A stretch of 64,000 nucleotides of DNA, taken from NCBI RefSeq assembly GCF_003369915.1, contig NC_046673.1, positions 2,278,001-2,342,000 of the forward strand, written 5' to 3'. Position 1 is the first letter of the stretch. Each line of letters starts with the position of its first letter. Under the pieces are notes generated by a model. The model ran no database searches. It saw only the letters and a list, made by a program, of their open reading frames with translations, and had not been told where the DNA came from. This document shows, one piece after another, positions 1 to 13,140 of this stretch. The DNA comes from Drosophila miranda (lineage: Eukaryota > Arthropoda > Insecta > Diptera > Drosophilidae). A program made the position numbers and the translations under genes.

Positions 1-16
1 AACCGCCGCCACTTAC

Positions 17-568
17 CGTCATGTTGTGCTCGACCAGCTTCTCGCTGGAGCAGATCATGTACACCATATAGGCCCGCACCAGCTCCCACGTGGTCTTACT
101 CTTGAAGGCGGCGACCGGATCGTTGAAGCCCACGTCGAGCGGGTCGCGCTGCGGCGTCCCGGACGGCTTGGGCGACGCAGACTTTCCCAGCTGTCGCTTT
201 TCGCGAAAGGCCTCCCCCTCGACGTCGCTGGACTGCGCCAGCTGGTGGCGCCCGTTCTGGCCGGAGTGCACATAGCGTGTGTGCTGCCTCGATCCTCCGA
301 CTCCTGCTGCTCCTGCTGAGTAAATAAGACGACTCAATAGCTGATGGTGCTGCTGACGGCGACGCAAGATGCCCGCTGCCTGCACATGCTGCTCTTGGCT
401 GGGGCTCTGGCTGCTGGCCTGGACGTTGGCTTCAAGGGCGGCTGTGGTATGGAGGCTGTGTCTTTTGGCAGCGGCGGCGACTGAGCTGCTCGAGCTAACA
501 CTGACGCTGGTGCGGCTGTTGATCAAGTATGTTGTACGTTGGGTCCTCAGCGACCGAAGTAGAGCCAT
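17..568 (-). CDS. slgA: Proline dehydrogenase (sluggish A), first coding exon, partial
   Basis: This is the N-terminal 184 codons of mitochondrial proline oxidase, the flavoenzyme that oxidises proline to pyrroline-5-carboxylate at the inner membrane. On the minus strand an ATG at 566-568 opens MALLRSLRTQRTTYLIN, a basic, Ser/Thr-rich leader typical of a mitochondrial targeting peptide. A low-complexity linker follows, then the conserved start of the enzyme (SGTPQRDPLDVGFNDP, then VAAFKSKTTWELVRAYMVYM and SSEKLVEHNMT). The frame is open throughout. It ends at a consensus donor (gtaagt, complement of 11-16), so the rest of the gene lies left of the window. The wording of the N-terminus and of the DPLD..FNDP block matches my memory of the D. 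melanogaster protein, so the identification is strong. 5' UTR exons probably lie somewhere in 569-3600 but cannot be placed. Confidence 0.9.
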
Positions 569-3500
569 TACAAGGGCAAGTGCTTCGGGGGAAGAAAGGG
601 AATTCGATGGATCAGTCGCTCTACTGCCGCGTCTTGATGCTCCTTTTCTTGTGTTCCTCGTGTGGCTGTCGCAAGCGAACTTCTTTCGTTTTCCTTGTGT
701 ACGCTTTCCAGTCTTCTTCTTGCTGCTGCGGCTGCTGTTGCTGTAACAAAAAAAAAAACATTTAAGACGCACAGCTGATTTTGCTTTTGCTTTCCCATTC
801 TTCTCGGTACTACGAGAGCTTTTGATTTTGTTTTTGCTCTCCCTCTCTGTCACATGGCTCTCTTCGAGCGGTTGCCTGCTTCTGTTATACAACAATTGCA
901 AACGGGTCCCACAGAGATCTGAAGAGAGCAACGCGCTAGAGGCGCACATATACACACACACACACACAAACACGAGAACACACACATTGGGACACCTCAA
1001 AAAGTGTTCAATTAAAAACATTATTTCAATTTCTTCGTTTCGCTGTTTTTTTTGTAAATGTTTTTTGACTATTACTTTTTGCCCTGTGTTATGTGTTATT
1101 GCGCTTTGTACGCCGAAACGTTTTGCTATCGCAAAAGCACGAAACAAACTGTGACGACTGCCTCGAAGGCCAAAGCAGAGGTATCGGCAGCAGCGCAATG
1201 CCCGAACGACGGCAAATTGGCAGAGCCGTTCTTCGTCCCCGCCACACACGAGCAACGGCGACGGCGACGGGCACGAAGCATGAAAATCCTGCTCGGTTCG
1301 CGTTCTGCTTTTACATAACAGTTGTGTCTGACCCTGTTTCCGTGTCTCATCCCTTTTCATGCCCTCTTAGAAATATGGTGATGTGACGTCACAGCAGCGC
1401 GAGCCCCCTAACGATGGGATTCTGGATTTGGATTTAGCTTTGGCTATGATTTTCATTACGATTGAAGCCTCCTTCCCTGCGGGCGCTTCTCTTTCTCACT
1501 CTTCTGGATGCTTTGATTTAATTGAAATGCGCCGCAAACATGGAAAACACACTAATTGGTGTTAATTAAGTGTTGTGGGGGAGGGGAGAGGTGATCATCT
1601 GCTGCTGGGTGAGATGAAAGTATGAGCGCAATGTGATGAAAGTACACGTACTCCTCAGAAAGGCGCTGACTGTGACGACCTCCCCCTTCCCATCCTCGGC
1701 TCTCCTCTACGCTCCTCTCTTCTTCTTTACTCTTAATTAATTAGCGGCATGCTAAATGCACGCTAGACGCTGTTCCTCCTCTTCTTGTCACTGCCACTGC
1801 CACTGTCACTTCTACTGCCCTCTCAGCCTGTCATTGCTGCAACTGCTTTCTTTGCCTTCCTTAACGCAGCTGTCAGTGCTTTCCCCATCTTATCTGTTGT
1901 CTGCTGCCGCTGCTCCCTTTAGTTCTGAAGATGCTGCCCTGCCACCAGTAGTTCTGCTCCGCCTCCTATGTCTCTGCGGCAGAGCAATCAACCCAAAACT
2001 TGTCGGGTTTCATTGCAAAAGTTTCATTATAATTTATTATTATAGGCTCTCTTCCCTCCCGACGGCACTCATTACACAGACAGACAGAAGACACTCAAAA
2101 GCAGGTGGAGTAGGGGCGCAGGCAGCGCTCGAGATGGGAAGGCAGAGCAGAGCAGAACCAGAACCCCCCGCACTATACACAAATTAAGTTGCAAATTCAT
2201 CAAAAATGCTTTCTGTTGCTAGCTCCTCAGCGGGAAGGTGGATGGAGCGAGAGAGAGAGCAACGTGCGGCTAAGAGGCAGCGACTAATTTTATTATATAA
2301 CCGTACTCTCTCGCTACAACACAGAGATCCTTTTATGACACTCGCATACACACCTACACCCGATTCGGAAACGGTTACACCGCTCCCTTTCCCCCCTAGG
2401 TTTCCATCGAAAACGACACTGCCACTTGACAATGCTTCCTCTTTTTGGCAATTTTTTCACATTTGCGTATGTGTATCTGTGTGTGCGTGCGTTCTTTACC
2501 TTTTTCTTCTTTTTTTTCAGCGCTTTTCAATTATCTTTTACGAGCATAAATGACACTTTTCCAACTGCCTCTCATCGACAAATACACAACAAATAATTTT
2601 TATCGTTTGAAATCACGGACTGGACCCAAAATTTAATCTGGAAAAATAACTGTTTGTTGTGTTTTTTGGATTTGATTCCAAGAGTTTCCCTGATTTGTGG
2701 TCTGACAGATTCGGCAGCGGGACTGGCAGTGCGCGGCAGTGCCGATGACAGAGAATCCGTAGCGTACTGTTCGTACCTCGATTGAATACAGCCACACTTC
2801 TTTCAAGCGATTTGTAGTTTTTACGAATTTGGTTGGGCCCGCTCGTTCGTTCCGTTGCTGGCTACTCTTGGTCTTGTTGCACACACACGTTCGCACCGGT
2901 ATCGGGTGGAGAGAGCGAAAGAGAGAAAAATGAACTGTAAGGGTCTGAATGCGCGAACAAACTAAATTAAGGCCAACATTTTCAAGCGAAACTGGTGGCG
3001 AAAGCTCGTCCAAAGCTTGCCAGAATGGTCAAAACGGTGTATGGTTTTGGTATTTGGGGTGGGTTCGGTTGGGTTGGGGGGATGGCAGGGGTGCCACACT
3101 TTTGTGTGTGTTTCTGCGAGAGTGTGGCAAGGCAGCTGTTTTGTTCGCGTGCTGATGCTGTTGTGCTGCTGCCGTTCGTTCCCTTGCACGTGAGCCGGCG
3201 CATTCCCAATCACGCGCCCGCCATCTTGGCCTCGTACTCTGGCCCCTCGTCGCCCAATTGGATCGCCTCGGCTTATCTGTGCAAGTGGCGGTTGGTTGGG
3301 AGTAGAGTCGAACCTTATCTTGCAGCCGGCTAAAAATCACACGTTTGTTGTTGGTTCTGCATTGAATTGAAAAATCATCTGGTCACACTAAAATCCGAAC
3401 ACGGTTGCTTTATCTATCCATATCGATTACCGACTGACTTGCAGTTCGGGTTCAAATTTAAATTCGAATTCAGAGCAGCGCAGAGAATTAAAAAATATTT

Positions 3501-4193
3501 CTTTTTTGATGAATATATTTTTGTTTGCATAATGATTGCGTTTCGACACATATAGTAATAAATTACGACTAAATATTAGAAATTATAATAATAATTAACA
3601 CTTAATGAGCGTCCAGCTGTTGGTAATTTCGGACGCGGCCCGATCAAAGAGAAACTTAACAAAAAACAGAACAAGTCATCTATAAAAAAAAATATGGTAT
3701 ACATATAAATATATCATGCGTGTGATAATGATAATAGAACCGATTCGTAAACGATTTGAGTTGCCTATCACAAAAAAAAAAAAATATTTATATCAATTTT
3801 TCTCTCACGCATACATCTGCCTGCGCTCTCTCTTTTTACATAATATTATTGACTAAATTGTAGATCAGCGAATGTCTGTTTCTTCATCATGACGAGGCGT
3901 TCGTCTCTGTCGCACCACCCCAACCACACCACTACTAAAACGATTTGCATTATGCAAAACGTATGCGCATGCATATGCATGAAAGAGAGGGGGGAAAACA
4001 ATAATATTCATGACTGGCGGGAGGAAAGGGTTAAAAACAATGCGCGGGATAGGTGGGCAGGTTCAGGTGCTATGTAGCCTTGCTTCCTCCGTCCAGCTGG
4101 TGCTGTTGCTGGTTCTGGTTCTGGGGCTGGTGCTCGTTCTGCTGGAGTGGCATGATGCATGGTGCTCGGAGGCGGCATCATCCGAGTCCCCTG
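569..4193. other. Intergenic: slgA 5' region and bbx 3' UTR
   Basis: No convincing coding sequence lies in these 3.6 kb. The slgA-proximal part is rich in CT and CA runs (a CA tract at about 951-985) and in GAGA-like stretches, as expected of a Drosophila 5' UTR or promoter. A perfect match to core promoter Motif 1 (TGGTCACACTA) lies at 3380-3390 on the plus strand. The stretch 3540-3860 is very AT-rich. The part next to 4194 should be bbx 3' UTR because bbx ends there on the minus strand, but no polyadenylation signal could be fixed with confidence. Confidence 0.5.
3380..3390 (+). promoter_or_regulatory. Core promoter Motif 1 (M1BP site)
   Basis: TGGTCACACTA is a perfect match to the Drosophila core-promoter consensus YGGTCACACTR. 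It points along the plus strand, while both flanking genes are on the minus strand, so either it marks an unannotated plus-strand start or it acts as an upstream element of slgA. Confidence 0.4.
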
Positions 4194-6726
4194 TTAGTTG
4201 GACTTGGTCAGCTCTGTGCGGTTGGCGGCTACTTCGGCCAGAATGAGTAGATCAGATGTAGAGGTCACATCGAAGGCTGCCTGCGAGGACGACGACGATG
4301 AAGACGACGACGAGGAGGCCGAGGAGAGTGGCGGCGACGCAGAGGACGAGGAGGAAAGTGAAGTGGAGGTAGTGGACAGGGTCAGGGACGAGTTGTTTGC
4401 TGCCTTTGCTTCTACATCCGGGGCGGCGGTCTGGTCGAAGTAGTAGCACCCGTTGATGGTCAATGGTAGAATAGACGCCACCTCCTGCTCAATGGCGCTT
4501 ACGTCGCGACGTGTGATGCTCTCCTTGCGAGCCTTGCGCTTCTGACTGCCCACAACGGCTGCCTGCCGCTGGGCCTCCTTCCTGACAAGCTCGTTTGCCG
4601 CTGCTTTCCCTGCCCCAGCTGCACCTGTTGCTGGTCCTCCTCCGCATGCTGCTCCCCCAGCACTGGTGCTGTTGGAATTACGCTGCTTCTTGCCAGCTGT
4701 GAATTTCTTCTTTTTCTTGGTGCTGCGCTTGCGCTGCAAGTAGGCGTCCAGACTGAGCGCAGTCAGTTCTTTGATCTTCTCCTCCAGGTCGAAGCCACCG
4801 CCGCCACTGCTGCTCGACTCGGAGACGCTTCTTGGGTGTTTGCACGACGTGCTGGTGGCTACCTCCAGGCTGTCCATCTGCTGGCGCACTGCTTGCGAGT
4901 GGGGACTGGCGGCATCTACGGCAGCGTCTCCAAAGAAACCGACTCCGTGTCCGCCGCTATTCAGGCGGCTTTTGCTCTTCTTGGCCACAGCTGCCAGTTG
5001 GCCGGAGTTTACTAGCTCCTGGTAGATTTTGCCCTTGCAGGAGCGGGAAGACTTCGCCTTCTTGCTGGGGGATGATCCCAGGCCAGCCACATCCTCCTCG
5101 CTAGAGTTGCTCGAGTTGCTGTCCTGAGAAATCGGCCGTTTGGTGCCACCAGGCATATGGGTGCTCAGGAACTGACTGGTTTCGCTCAGGACCTGCTGCA
5201 GCTCACACTCCTTCTCCTGCACCTGTGCTTGCAGCAGGGCGCTCAGTTCCCCCATCTGGGTCTCGTCGGCCAGCTTGAAAAAGTTTCCTCGCAGTAACTT
5301 GGCGGCGGAGAGAGAAGCGGTCATCGGTGCCGCATGCAGCTCGTTGCGCTCCCACTGCAACTGGACTTGCTGCTGAGTGTTCTGTGGGTTCTCGTCGGTC
5401 AGGTGGCCGCCGATTGCAGGGGTCGCTGCATTGCCGGGTCGTGTTGCCAGTGTGCGCAAGGGGGGAGCCGGCAATTTATACCACTTAAAATTTGGATTGG
5501 CATTGAAAAACGCATCTTTGTTCTGTAAATATCAAATTGGAAATGGGAAAGGGCTCAAGCGTTTAAGTATACATTTAAGGAGGAGCTCTCCTTACCTGCT
5601 GTGCCAAATCAGTAAAGCAATGTTTCTCCTGTTCATCGAGTGCTGCCCACCAGTCGCCGAGTATTTTGGTAATGGCTCTGCGGAGGAGGAATTATTAAAA
5701 ATGTTGACGTACAACTGTACGTTGGGATCAATGGACTCACCGATTCTCCAGGGACTTGTAACGCTCCTTGACAATGGCCCGATGCCGTTTGCAGAAGATG
5801 AGAAATGCATTCATCGGTCGCCGGGCATGATGCTCTGGCCTTCTGTCTCCCGTCTCATTGTTGGGTGATCCAACTGCTGTAGACTCTAACTGCAGTTTCT
5901 GCTGGACCAGTTCCTGCTGCGGCACTGTCACCACGTCCACATGCTCTTCGGTGTCCTCCAGTTGTATGCGCGTTACCTCCTGCTGCACTCTCATCGGCAC
6001 TGTCATCTGTTGCTCCTCTTCGTCGTCGTCGTCGTCGTCATTGTCCTCGTCGTCGTCGAGAAGGTCTTCCCCATCGTCTTCACTGTAGTCCTGCAGCTTG
6101 GCATAGTTGTGCACATCCTCGACGAGTCGAAAAGCGTGCTCCTGGTCTTCGGTGCGCTGTGGCTGATGTCCCTGATGCGGCTCTGGTTGTTTTTTCTGTG
6201 GCGTCAGGGACAACAAAGGCAAAGCCAAGGCTGGTGGCTTGGCTGTTTTCTGCTGCGGACGCTCCTTCTCTTTGGTGATTGCTGAGGTACTCGAAATTGC
6301 TTGGTGCAACAAAGATGTGCGCCGTATGGGCATTGGCAGCAAATTTAAGCTGGCCACTCCCCTACCAACGCTGCCACCTGTTGCGTCTTCTACTGCTTTT
6401 GGCGTGCCTACTATAGTAGCAGTTTTACCAGTTGCTGCTTCTGCTGCTTCTCCTCCTCCGCCTCTGATGCTTTCTATTATTTTGAGCACCTTTGTAGACA
6501 GCGATTCCTTTTGATTGTTGTTCATTTGATGGTCCATTTTATGGCCACTAATATGGTCTTGGTTGTTGTAATTGTTATTGTTGCTCCTGCTGCTGATATT
6601 GTTGATATTGCTGCTGTTGTTGTTGTTGTAAGTAAAGTGCAATGTTATAGCAGCACCACTTGACTTCGCCTTCGTATTTGCTGCTGCCTGCTGCTGACCA
6701 CCGCCAACACTCAATCCGTTGATCAT
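4194..6726 (-). CDS. bbx: HMG-box transcription factor bobby sox
   Basis: Three coding exons: 5741-6726, 5596-5677 and 4194-5522. They join in frame to 798 aa. The HMG box spans about residues 300-375 and is built from all three exons: RRPMNAFLIFCKRHRAIVKE in exon 1, ILGDWWAALDEQEKHCFTDL in exon 2, and NPNFKWYKLPAPPL in exon 3. The ARRPMNAFLIF motif is typical of the BBX/SOX-like single-box DNA-binding proteins. The N-terminal part is low complexity: Asn and Ser runs, then a strongly acidic stretch of Asp/Glu (about 5995-6060). The C-terminal part carries a Lys-rich segment (RKRSTKKKKKF) and Ser runs near the stop. The ATG at 6724-6726 is the only in-frame one before an upstream stop. Neighbouring slgA and waw lie on the same strand with large gaps, so this is not a shared transcript. 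Nuclear regulator; target genes cannot be read from sequence. Confidence 0.9.
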
Positions 6727-9700
6727 CTTTATCTCATGAATGATTATTCTTCTTCTTGTTGGAAATTGTAAATAAGATAGAGAGAAAAGAGAGCAAAGGA
6801 GACAGAAAATTTCTGATCAGTTAAATGAATTTCACAAATAAGCACAGAGCGGGGCTGCCAATATGCTTGAAAATCGATCGTTGACAGGACTTGGCAGCCC
6901 TGTTAAACAATATTGAGTTGTTTACAATTTTAAGCACCTCACACAAGCAAGAGAGAGTGACCTGTGTGTGTGTGTGCACATGTGTGTGTATATTCTGGTG
7001 CGTCAACCACTATCAGCTGTGTTTGTGTGTTGCGACGCGTAGCCTACCTTCCATTCACCGCCCCCTCTCAATCATTTTTTTAAACAAAAATAACGCAAAA
7101 AACTCACACCAACACTAGTGCGTTTTTTATTATTATGAAATTTTATGTTATTTTGCGCCTAAACGGGAGGTGGAGGAGCATGTATGAATAAGTGAGATAT
7201 TAACACTACTCTCTTTTTGTGCGATTTTTATACCAACATACATGTACATACATACATATACATATGTGTACGTATGCGAAAGCGATATTTTTTACGCACA
7301 TACAATGGCGTACAAATGTACATATTTCTATATAGTTGTATGACTGCCTGATCGGTCAGCGAATACATATGTATGTATGTATGCCTGTACTTGCATAAAC
7401 AAATTAAGCGAAAAATAAAACGAAATTAATCAAATTTTCTAAAAGGGAACACAACAGACTGTAACTGTTTACAACACTGGTCGTATTTTGCCAGGTTAGC
7501 AATCTTAGTGAAAAATAACTGAATTCTTTCGAAGTTCCTCCTTCTTCTCTCACGCACACCATCTGCTAATTTCACACAATTTGTATACATATGTACGTAC
7601 ATATGCCATTTCGTGTTTCACTGCTCGATTCAATATTAATATTTTACTTGGTTTACCATTTTTCTTTCTTTCATCAACTTTCTTCGATTGGATTGCACAA
7701 TTATCTGACAACAAAACAACAAAATAAAGAAAACAAAAAGTAAAACAAAAAAAGAAAACAACAAAACACTCTCGCGATGAACACTGGCTACGTGTACAGC
7801 TGTGCGACTGCCATCGTTGTATAGGTATGAGGGAGCGAGAGTGCGAATGCGCGCAGGTTCATGGGTTTGCAAGTGTGCGTGCGTGCGATGCCGTTCGCCT
7901 TTTCTCTTTCTTTTGCATTTTGATTTGAACTTGATTGCGCTTTTCTACTGCTTCTACTGCTTGCATTCAACGCACAGGGCTTAAGTGTTCCCTTTTTCTT
8001 GTAATTTTCCTTCGGTAACAGTTTGAGAGGGTGTGGAGTGTGGTTTTGGAGCCGTGGGAGGATCTTCGGGGTTGCCACTTAGAGCAAAAATCCAAGTGCA
8101 GCTGTCAGCTGTTGGCTACCGTTGCTTTTGTCGCTGTTTCTGCCCGTCTCACACAAATTCACACACACACACGTATACGCATACTGAAACACAAACACAC
8201 ACACACGGTCAAGGCCAAGCCATTGAGACGGCTGGCGGTGGGGTCGCAGGGTGGTCGAGGCAATGGCATCGCCATAACCTTCAAACAACCAATTCTCGTT
8301 TTCAATTCCGTTTCTAGGTTAGGTTTAGATGCAATCAATTTTTGTTTTTTTCTATTTGTCCACTTTTTTCATTTCGACGAAAAAACAACAACGAAAAGTG
8401 TACAAAACCCAAACACACTAACAGACTCGCTACCGCACGTACATACTCTTGCACACAGCCATACGCTCGCACACACTCACAGTTAAAGAAACAGCTGATG
8501 ACGTTTGTTATTTTGTGCGCGTCGACTATTTTGCAAAAAATTGTTGTGGAGGAAATGGCATAGCGGAATTTTATTTATCCATTTCCTAAATGAAAACTGA
8601 TGCACCTGCACGGGGCATTAATGAAGCCCCGCCTGAAATAATCTCAACTAAAGTATTTACTTGAATCGAAGAAATCGAATCGCACCCGCAGTCACAGTGC
8701 TCGGCCGCTCTGCTCTTATTTAATTTAATTTCAATGTTGATGATGTCAAATGAGAATGAAAACTGACTGTGTTTTTGTGTTTTGTGTGCGGCAGAGCAAC
8801 GACAACGATAGCGACGGCGACGGCGGACTACGACGACGATGTCGATGTGTCGAGACGAAGTCGCGTCGCTGCTGCTCTGTGAGTTCAATTGCGCGCAGCA
8901 GCAGAGGCGACACGGACACGGACTTTTTCTATCTTTTTCCCTTTCTGCATATGCTTGCTTGTGTGTGTCTTGTGCTCCTCCTGGTCGTTCCGTTCCCCAC
9001 ATTTACATATGCACAAAATAACCGCTGAACACAGAGAGAGCACCAACTCTTGCGATCTCTCTTGCACTTGGGCATGGAGGCCAGACTCAGCTGTTTTTCA
9101 GCGCACTCTTGTTGTCGTCTCCTTCTCTGCTCTTTGAAGAGCAGGAGGTGGAAACAAAGTGCAAGTGATTCCTGGAAGGGGAGAAGGAGGGTGCAAAAGA
9201 GGAAGAGTGGGAGGCTGCTGCAGCACAGTCACCGTCACCGTCAGAGTCTCTGTCACTATCACTCTCCCACTTGCACTCTCTCTCTCATATCATCTCGAAC
9301 TGCAACAAGTTGGCATTTCCCCAGCTGATCGACAAGCTGCAGTCTGCCTCGTTCTCCCTTGAGCCTTCCAGTTTTTAGCTTCCGTCGTCCCGTGTTTATT
9401 GCATAACCATTTGACAGTTTTGCTCAGATTTGGTTTATTTGCAATTTGCATGTTACCCATAGCAAAGTAGAGCGAGCAGCGAAACAGCAGCAACAACAAT
9501 GTTATTGTTTTTCAAGGTCACATAAACACAAACACGCACACATACATACATAGAGATGAACGACACCGCCAGCGCCCGCACCCGCACCCACAGGTTTGGA
9601 GGTTCGGTTCGGTACGAATCTGGCGTTCGTTCTCTCTATCTTTCTCATAAACAACAACATTTTCGCCGGGAGCGAGACACAAGCGAACCAAGAACTTGCT

Positions 9701-10925
9701 ATCTCACACACACACACGCATTTCCATTCGAACACAGATTTATTGTATGGCAGTATGTGTGTGCTCAAGTTGTGTTTGGGGAGACGGGAGGATACCGTTA
9801 TGCACAATATCTAGCGCTCTCTGACTGCGCGAGTGTACGTAAGTGTGTCTCTGTGCCACATTTCAGGGTCAGGGAAATTCGATTTTTTTGTGCCTTGCCT
9901 TGCTATTCCTCTTCCTCTTTTTGTTTTCATTGAGGGTGCCACAGAAACAACAACAAAAATAATACGAAAAGGCATTAACGGGCAATGTAAAAGCAAACAA
10001 GAACGGAACGCTTTCCCGTGAACTGCTACGAAGCTCCTAATACCCTTCGACTTTTCACCTTAAAGCTGGGAAATCTCCACTGAACTAAAGTCGGAAAATG
10101 TTACCATCCCAAGCAGAAACTTTCGAATGTATTCTTATCCGTAAATTAATCGTTACCAAAAGATACATTTGAATACCAAAATGTGATCATATTTCTACTA
10201 TTTCTACTACCAAATGCAAATCGAGGTTTATATCCATGTATAATGAAAGTTCTTCCCACCAGAACTACAGTGGGAACAGAGTTCATGTGGCAGATACAAT
10301 AATATAAGAATCCCGTAGGGCCAAGCAGTGGTCAAATTTCCCTGAATTAAAGCTCTCAATCCCCAGAAATCGAAAGAAATTTACAAATAACTATGAGTAC
10401 CACAAATAGTTATCTAGCTCTAGCTTAAGTTCATTAACATTGTGAAATAGGGGCGTGCATGTGGTCACGCCCATTTCCTCACTTTTGACTTGTAATCCAT
10501 ATGTACATATTGCTATATTCATGCGATGATGAAAGGTTATCTTTTGCCACGGAAACCACTGGGGCGGAGATTGGAGTGGAAGCAGCTTTCGGTTGGCGGT
10601 CCGCACCCGGTTTTCTGATGATAAGCTGCCCACGCCATGCCTTGGGAGCGTCATTCAAGGGATAAGAAAGAGAGAGAGAGAGGGAGATAGTGTGGCACTT
10701 ACCTCACACACAAACAAGAACGGGTCCATATCCTTCCTCCTCTCTCCTGTTAATCCCACATTTGGATGGGGGCTGCTGGGGTCAATCGATGAGTTTATGT
10801 CTGCTGACGCACAATGCAGCCAAATGAGGATCCCAGCGCATCGTATCTTTTCCCTCTCCTGTCAATCCTACATGTGTGTGTGTTTGTGCGTGGGTGTGGG
10901 TGTGGGTGGGTGCCAAATGCAGATC
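6727..10925. other. Intergenic: bbx 5' region and waw 3' flank
   Basis: 4.2 kb with no supportable coding exon. It contains many short CA, CT and TATG repeats (for example 6964-7000, 7230-7280, 8156-8210, 9700-9720), homopolymer A/T runs and GAGA-type tracts, which suits bbx 5' UTR exons and regulatory DNA. Open frames here are driven by simple repeats (His-Thr and Cys-Val runs). From about 10020 to 10900 the sequence is plain AT-rich flank of the waw 3' end. Confidence 0.45.
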
Positions 10926-13095
10926 CTAGCGTTTCAGAACATTGATGAACGTCTCGTGGGGCACACGGATGTTGGCGAAGAGGCGCATCTTCTTTTTACC
11001 CTCGGCCTGCTGTTTCAGGAGCTTCATGCGACGCGTCACATCGCCGCCGTAGAGCTTGGCAGTGACGTCCTTTCGGTAAGCCTTGATAGTCTCGCGGGCC
11101 AGCACCTTGCTGCCGACACAGGCCTGAATCGCGATCTGCACCATCTGCTTGGGTATAAGATCCTTGAGCTTGTGCACCATTTGGCGGGCTACGCCGGTGG
11201 CCTTGGAGCTGTGCACGATGCGGCAAAGCTCGTCGACGGGCTTCCCGTTCAGGTGGATGTCGAGCCGGACCAGGTGGGTGAGATGATAGCCATGGTCCTC
11301 GTAGCTGAAGCTGGCGTATCCGGAGCTGATCGACTTGAGGCGATCGTGGAAATCCAGTATGATCTCGCTCAGCGGCAGGACGTACTTCATCAGAATACGC
11401 GCCTCATCAATGTTCACTGAGCTCTGTTGCAGTCCGCGTCTTTCCACGCATAGGCCGATGATTTGGCCGACGTACTCGGTGGGCGTGATGATGGTGCCCA
11501 TGACCAGGGGTTCGTAATACTCCCGGATGCTGCTGGGGTCGGGAAAGAGCGCCGCATTTGATATGTCCATGGTGTCCGTGCCCTGCTGACGGATCATCTT
11601 GGGGTTGCCCAGCACCAGCCGGTACGTAACAGACGGAGCCGTAATAATCGGCTCCGCGCCATGCTCCTGCTCTAGTCTTTGGCAGAAGACCTCCATGTGC
11701 AACAGGCCGAGAAAGCCCAGCCGCCAGCCTTGGCCCAGTGCCGGGCTCGAGTCCACCTTCACGGTCACCGCCGAGTCGTTCAGCACCATTTTTTCAATGG
11801 CACTGCGCAGGGCCACGTGCTTGGACTGGTCCACGGGGAAGACGCCGGCGAAGACAAGCGGCTGCTGGGGCCGGTAGCTGCCTGCTGCGCTGACTGACTG
11901 GTTTTTCAGGTGGATTGTGTCCCCGATGATCGACTCCTTGCTGTTGCGCATGTTGCAGGCGATGAGCCCCACCTGGCCGGCGGACAGGCTAGCCACGCCG
12001 CACTCAAACGGACGTAGCACGGAGATGCTCTTCACGGGATAGGCCTTCTTGGTGGCCAACGACTGAATGTCTTGTCCCTGCTCCAGCTTCCCGTTGAGCA
12101 CGTAGATGAGGTTGAGAGCTCCGCGGTACTTGTCGAACCAGCTGTCGAAGATCAGGGCACGGAACGCACTGTTCCGTTCCACTCTGGGGGCAGGTATAAC
12201 CTCGATAACTCGCTCGAGGACCTGGGTAACGCCTGTTCCCAGTTTGGCAGACACTTTGAGTACCTGGTCGGGATCGATGCCGAACAACAGCTGCATGTCG
12301 TGGCACACCTTGTCGGGATTGGCATGTTTGATGTCGATCTTGTTTAGCACCGGCACCACGGTCAGATTCCGCTGCTTGGCCAGGTGATAGTTGGCTACGG
12401 TCTGGGCCTGGACGCCATGGCACGCATCCACCAGCAGGATAACCCCATCACAGGCTGCCAGCGAGCGGGAAACCTAAGTACATCGAGAATTGGGAGAAGG
12501 ATTCAGGATGAGTACTGATTCAGACAAAGAACCCGCTGCTCCCACCCACCTCATTGGAGAAGTCCACGTGGCCGGGCGTGTCGATCAGGTTCAGGAGGTA
12601 TAACTCGTCCTTATATTTGTAGTATATGGAGGCCGTTTGCGCCTTCACTGTGATGCCGCGTTCCCGCTCGACTTGCAGGCTATCCAGCACCTGGTGTTGG
12701 CCGGTATTCTTCGAAATGGCCCCTGTCAGCTCCAGCAACCGATCGGCCAGGGTGCTCTTGCCGTGGTCCACATGTGCAATAATGCTAAAATTCCGTATTC
12801 GCTCCACCGGCATTTTAGCAAACTCCCGCAATAGTGTATCCTGAAACAACTCCGAAACCGCACCAGAACTCGACTCCGACTGCGATGCCTCCGCCGCGTT
12901 CTTGACCCAATTCGTTGTGGAGAACCCCTTGTTCCAGTTCCAGCTGTAGGATCCTTGCCATGGCCAATGGACGGTGCCTTTGCACCGCCTGGCTGGATGG
13001 GAATGCACAATGCCCACCGCTTGGATAAGGGACCAGCGGATTGAAAGAGTCTTGTGCATTGTGGTACAAAATTCACATTTTTCTTTGCCCGGCAA
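10926..13095 (-). CDS. waw: Mitochondrial elongation factor 4 / GUF1-type GTPase waclaw
   Basis: Two exons, 12550-13095 and 10926-12473, give 697 aa, the usual length for this family. The protein is the LepA/EF4 (GUF1) ribosome-associated GTPase, which acts on mitochondrial ribosomes to keep translation accurate under stress. GTPase motifs are complete: AHVDHGKS (about 107-114), RGIT (146-149), [12 protein letters not shown] (172-183) and NKID early in exon 2. Downstream come the EF-G-like domains, with [20 protein letters not shown] and the LepA C-terminal domain ending in [14 protein letters not shown]. The leader up to residue 60 is basic and aromatic and fits a mitochondrial presequence. 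A second in-frame ATG at residue 13 (codon ending at 13059, MHKTLSIRW) could be the real start. A DRE lies just upstream at 13127-13134. Confidence 0.93.
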
Positions 13096-13126
13096 TGTTA
13101 CCGAACAACATGTGAGTAGTCTCTAA

Positions 13127-13134
13127 TATCGATA
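13127..13134. promoter_or_regulatory. DRE (TATCGATA) upstream of waw
   Basis: The palindromic octamer TATCGATA lies 32 bp upstream of the first waw ATG. It is the DREF binding site of Drosophila housekeeping promoters. The position and gene type fit a DREF-driven start site. Confidence 0.6.
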
Positions 13135-13140
13135 AGAAAT

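Noticed and set aside
8031..8486. 151-codon plus-strand frame with THTHT runs
   Set aside because: Driven by CA microsatellites upstream of bbx; no real protein character.
10391..10654. 87-codon minus-strand frame downstream of waw
   Set aside because: Short, no recognisable motif, and lies in plain 3' flank; chance is likelier than a gene.
10593..11420. Plus-strand 275-codon open frame
   Set aside because: It is the antisense shadow of waw exon 2, whose minus-strand product is unmistakable.
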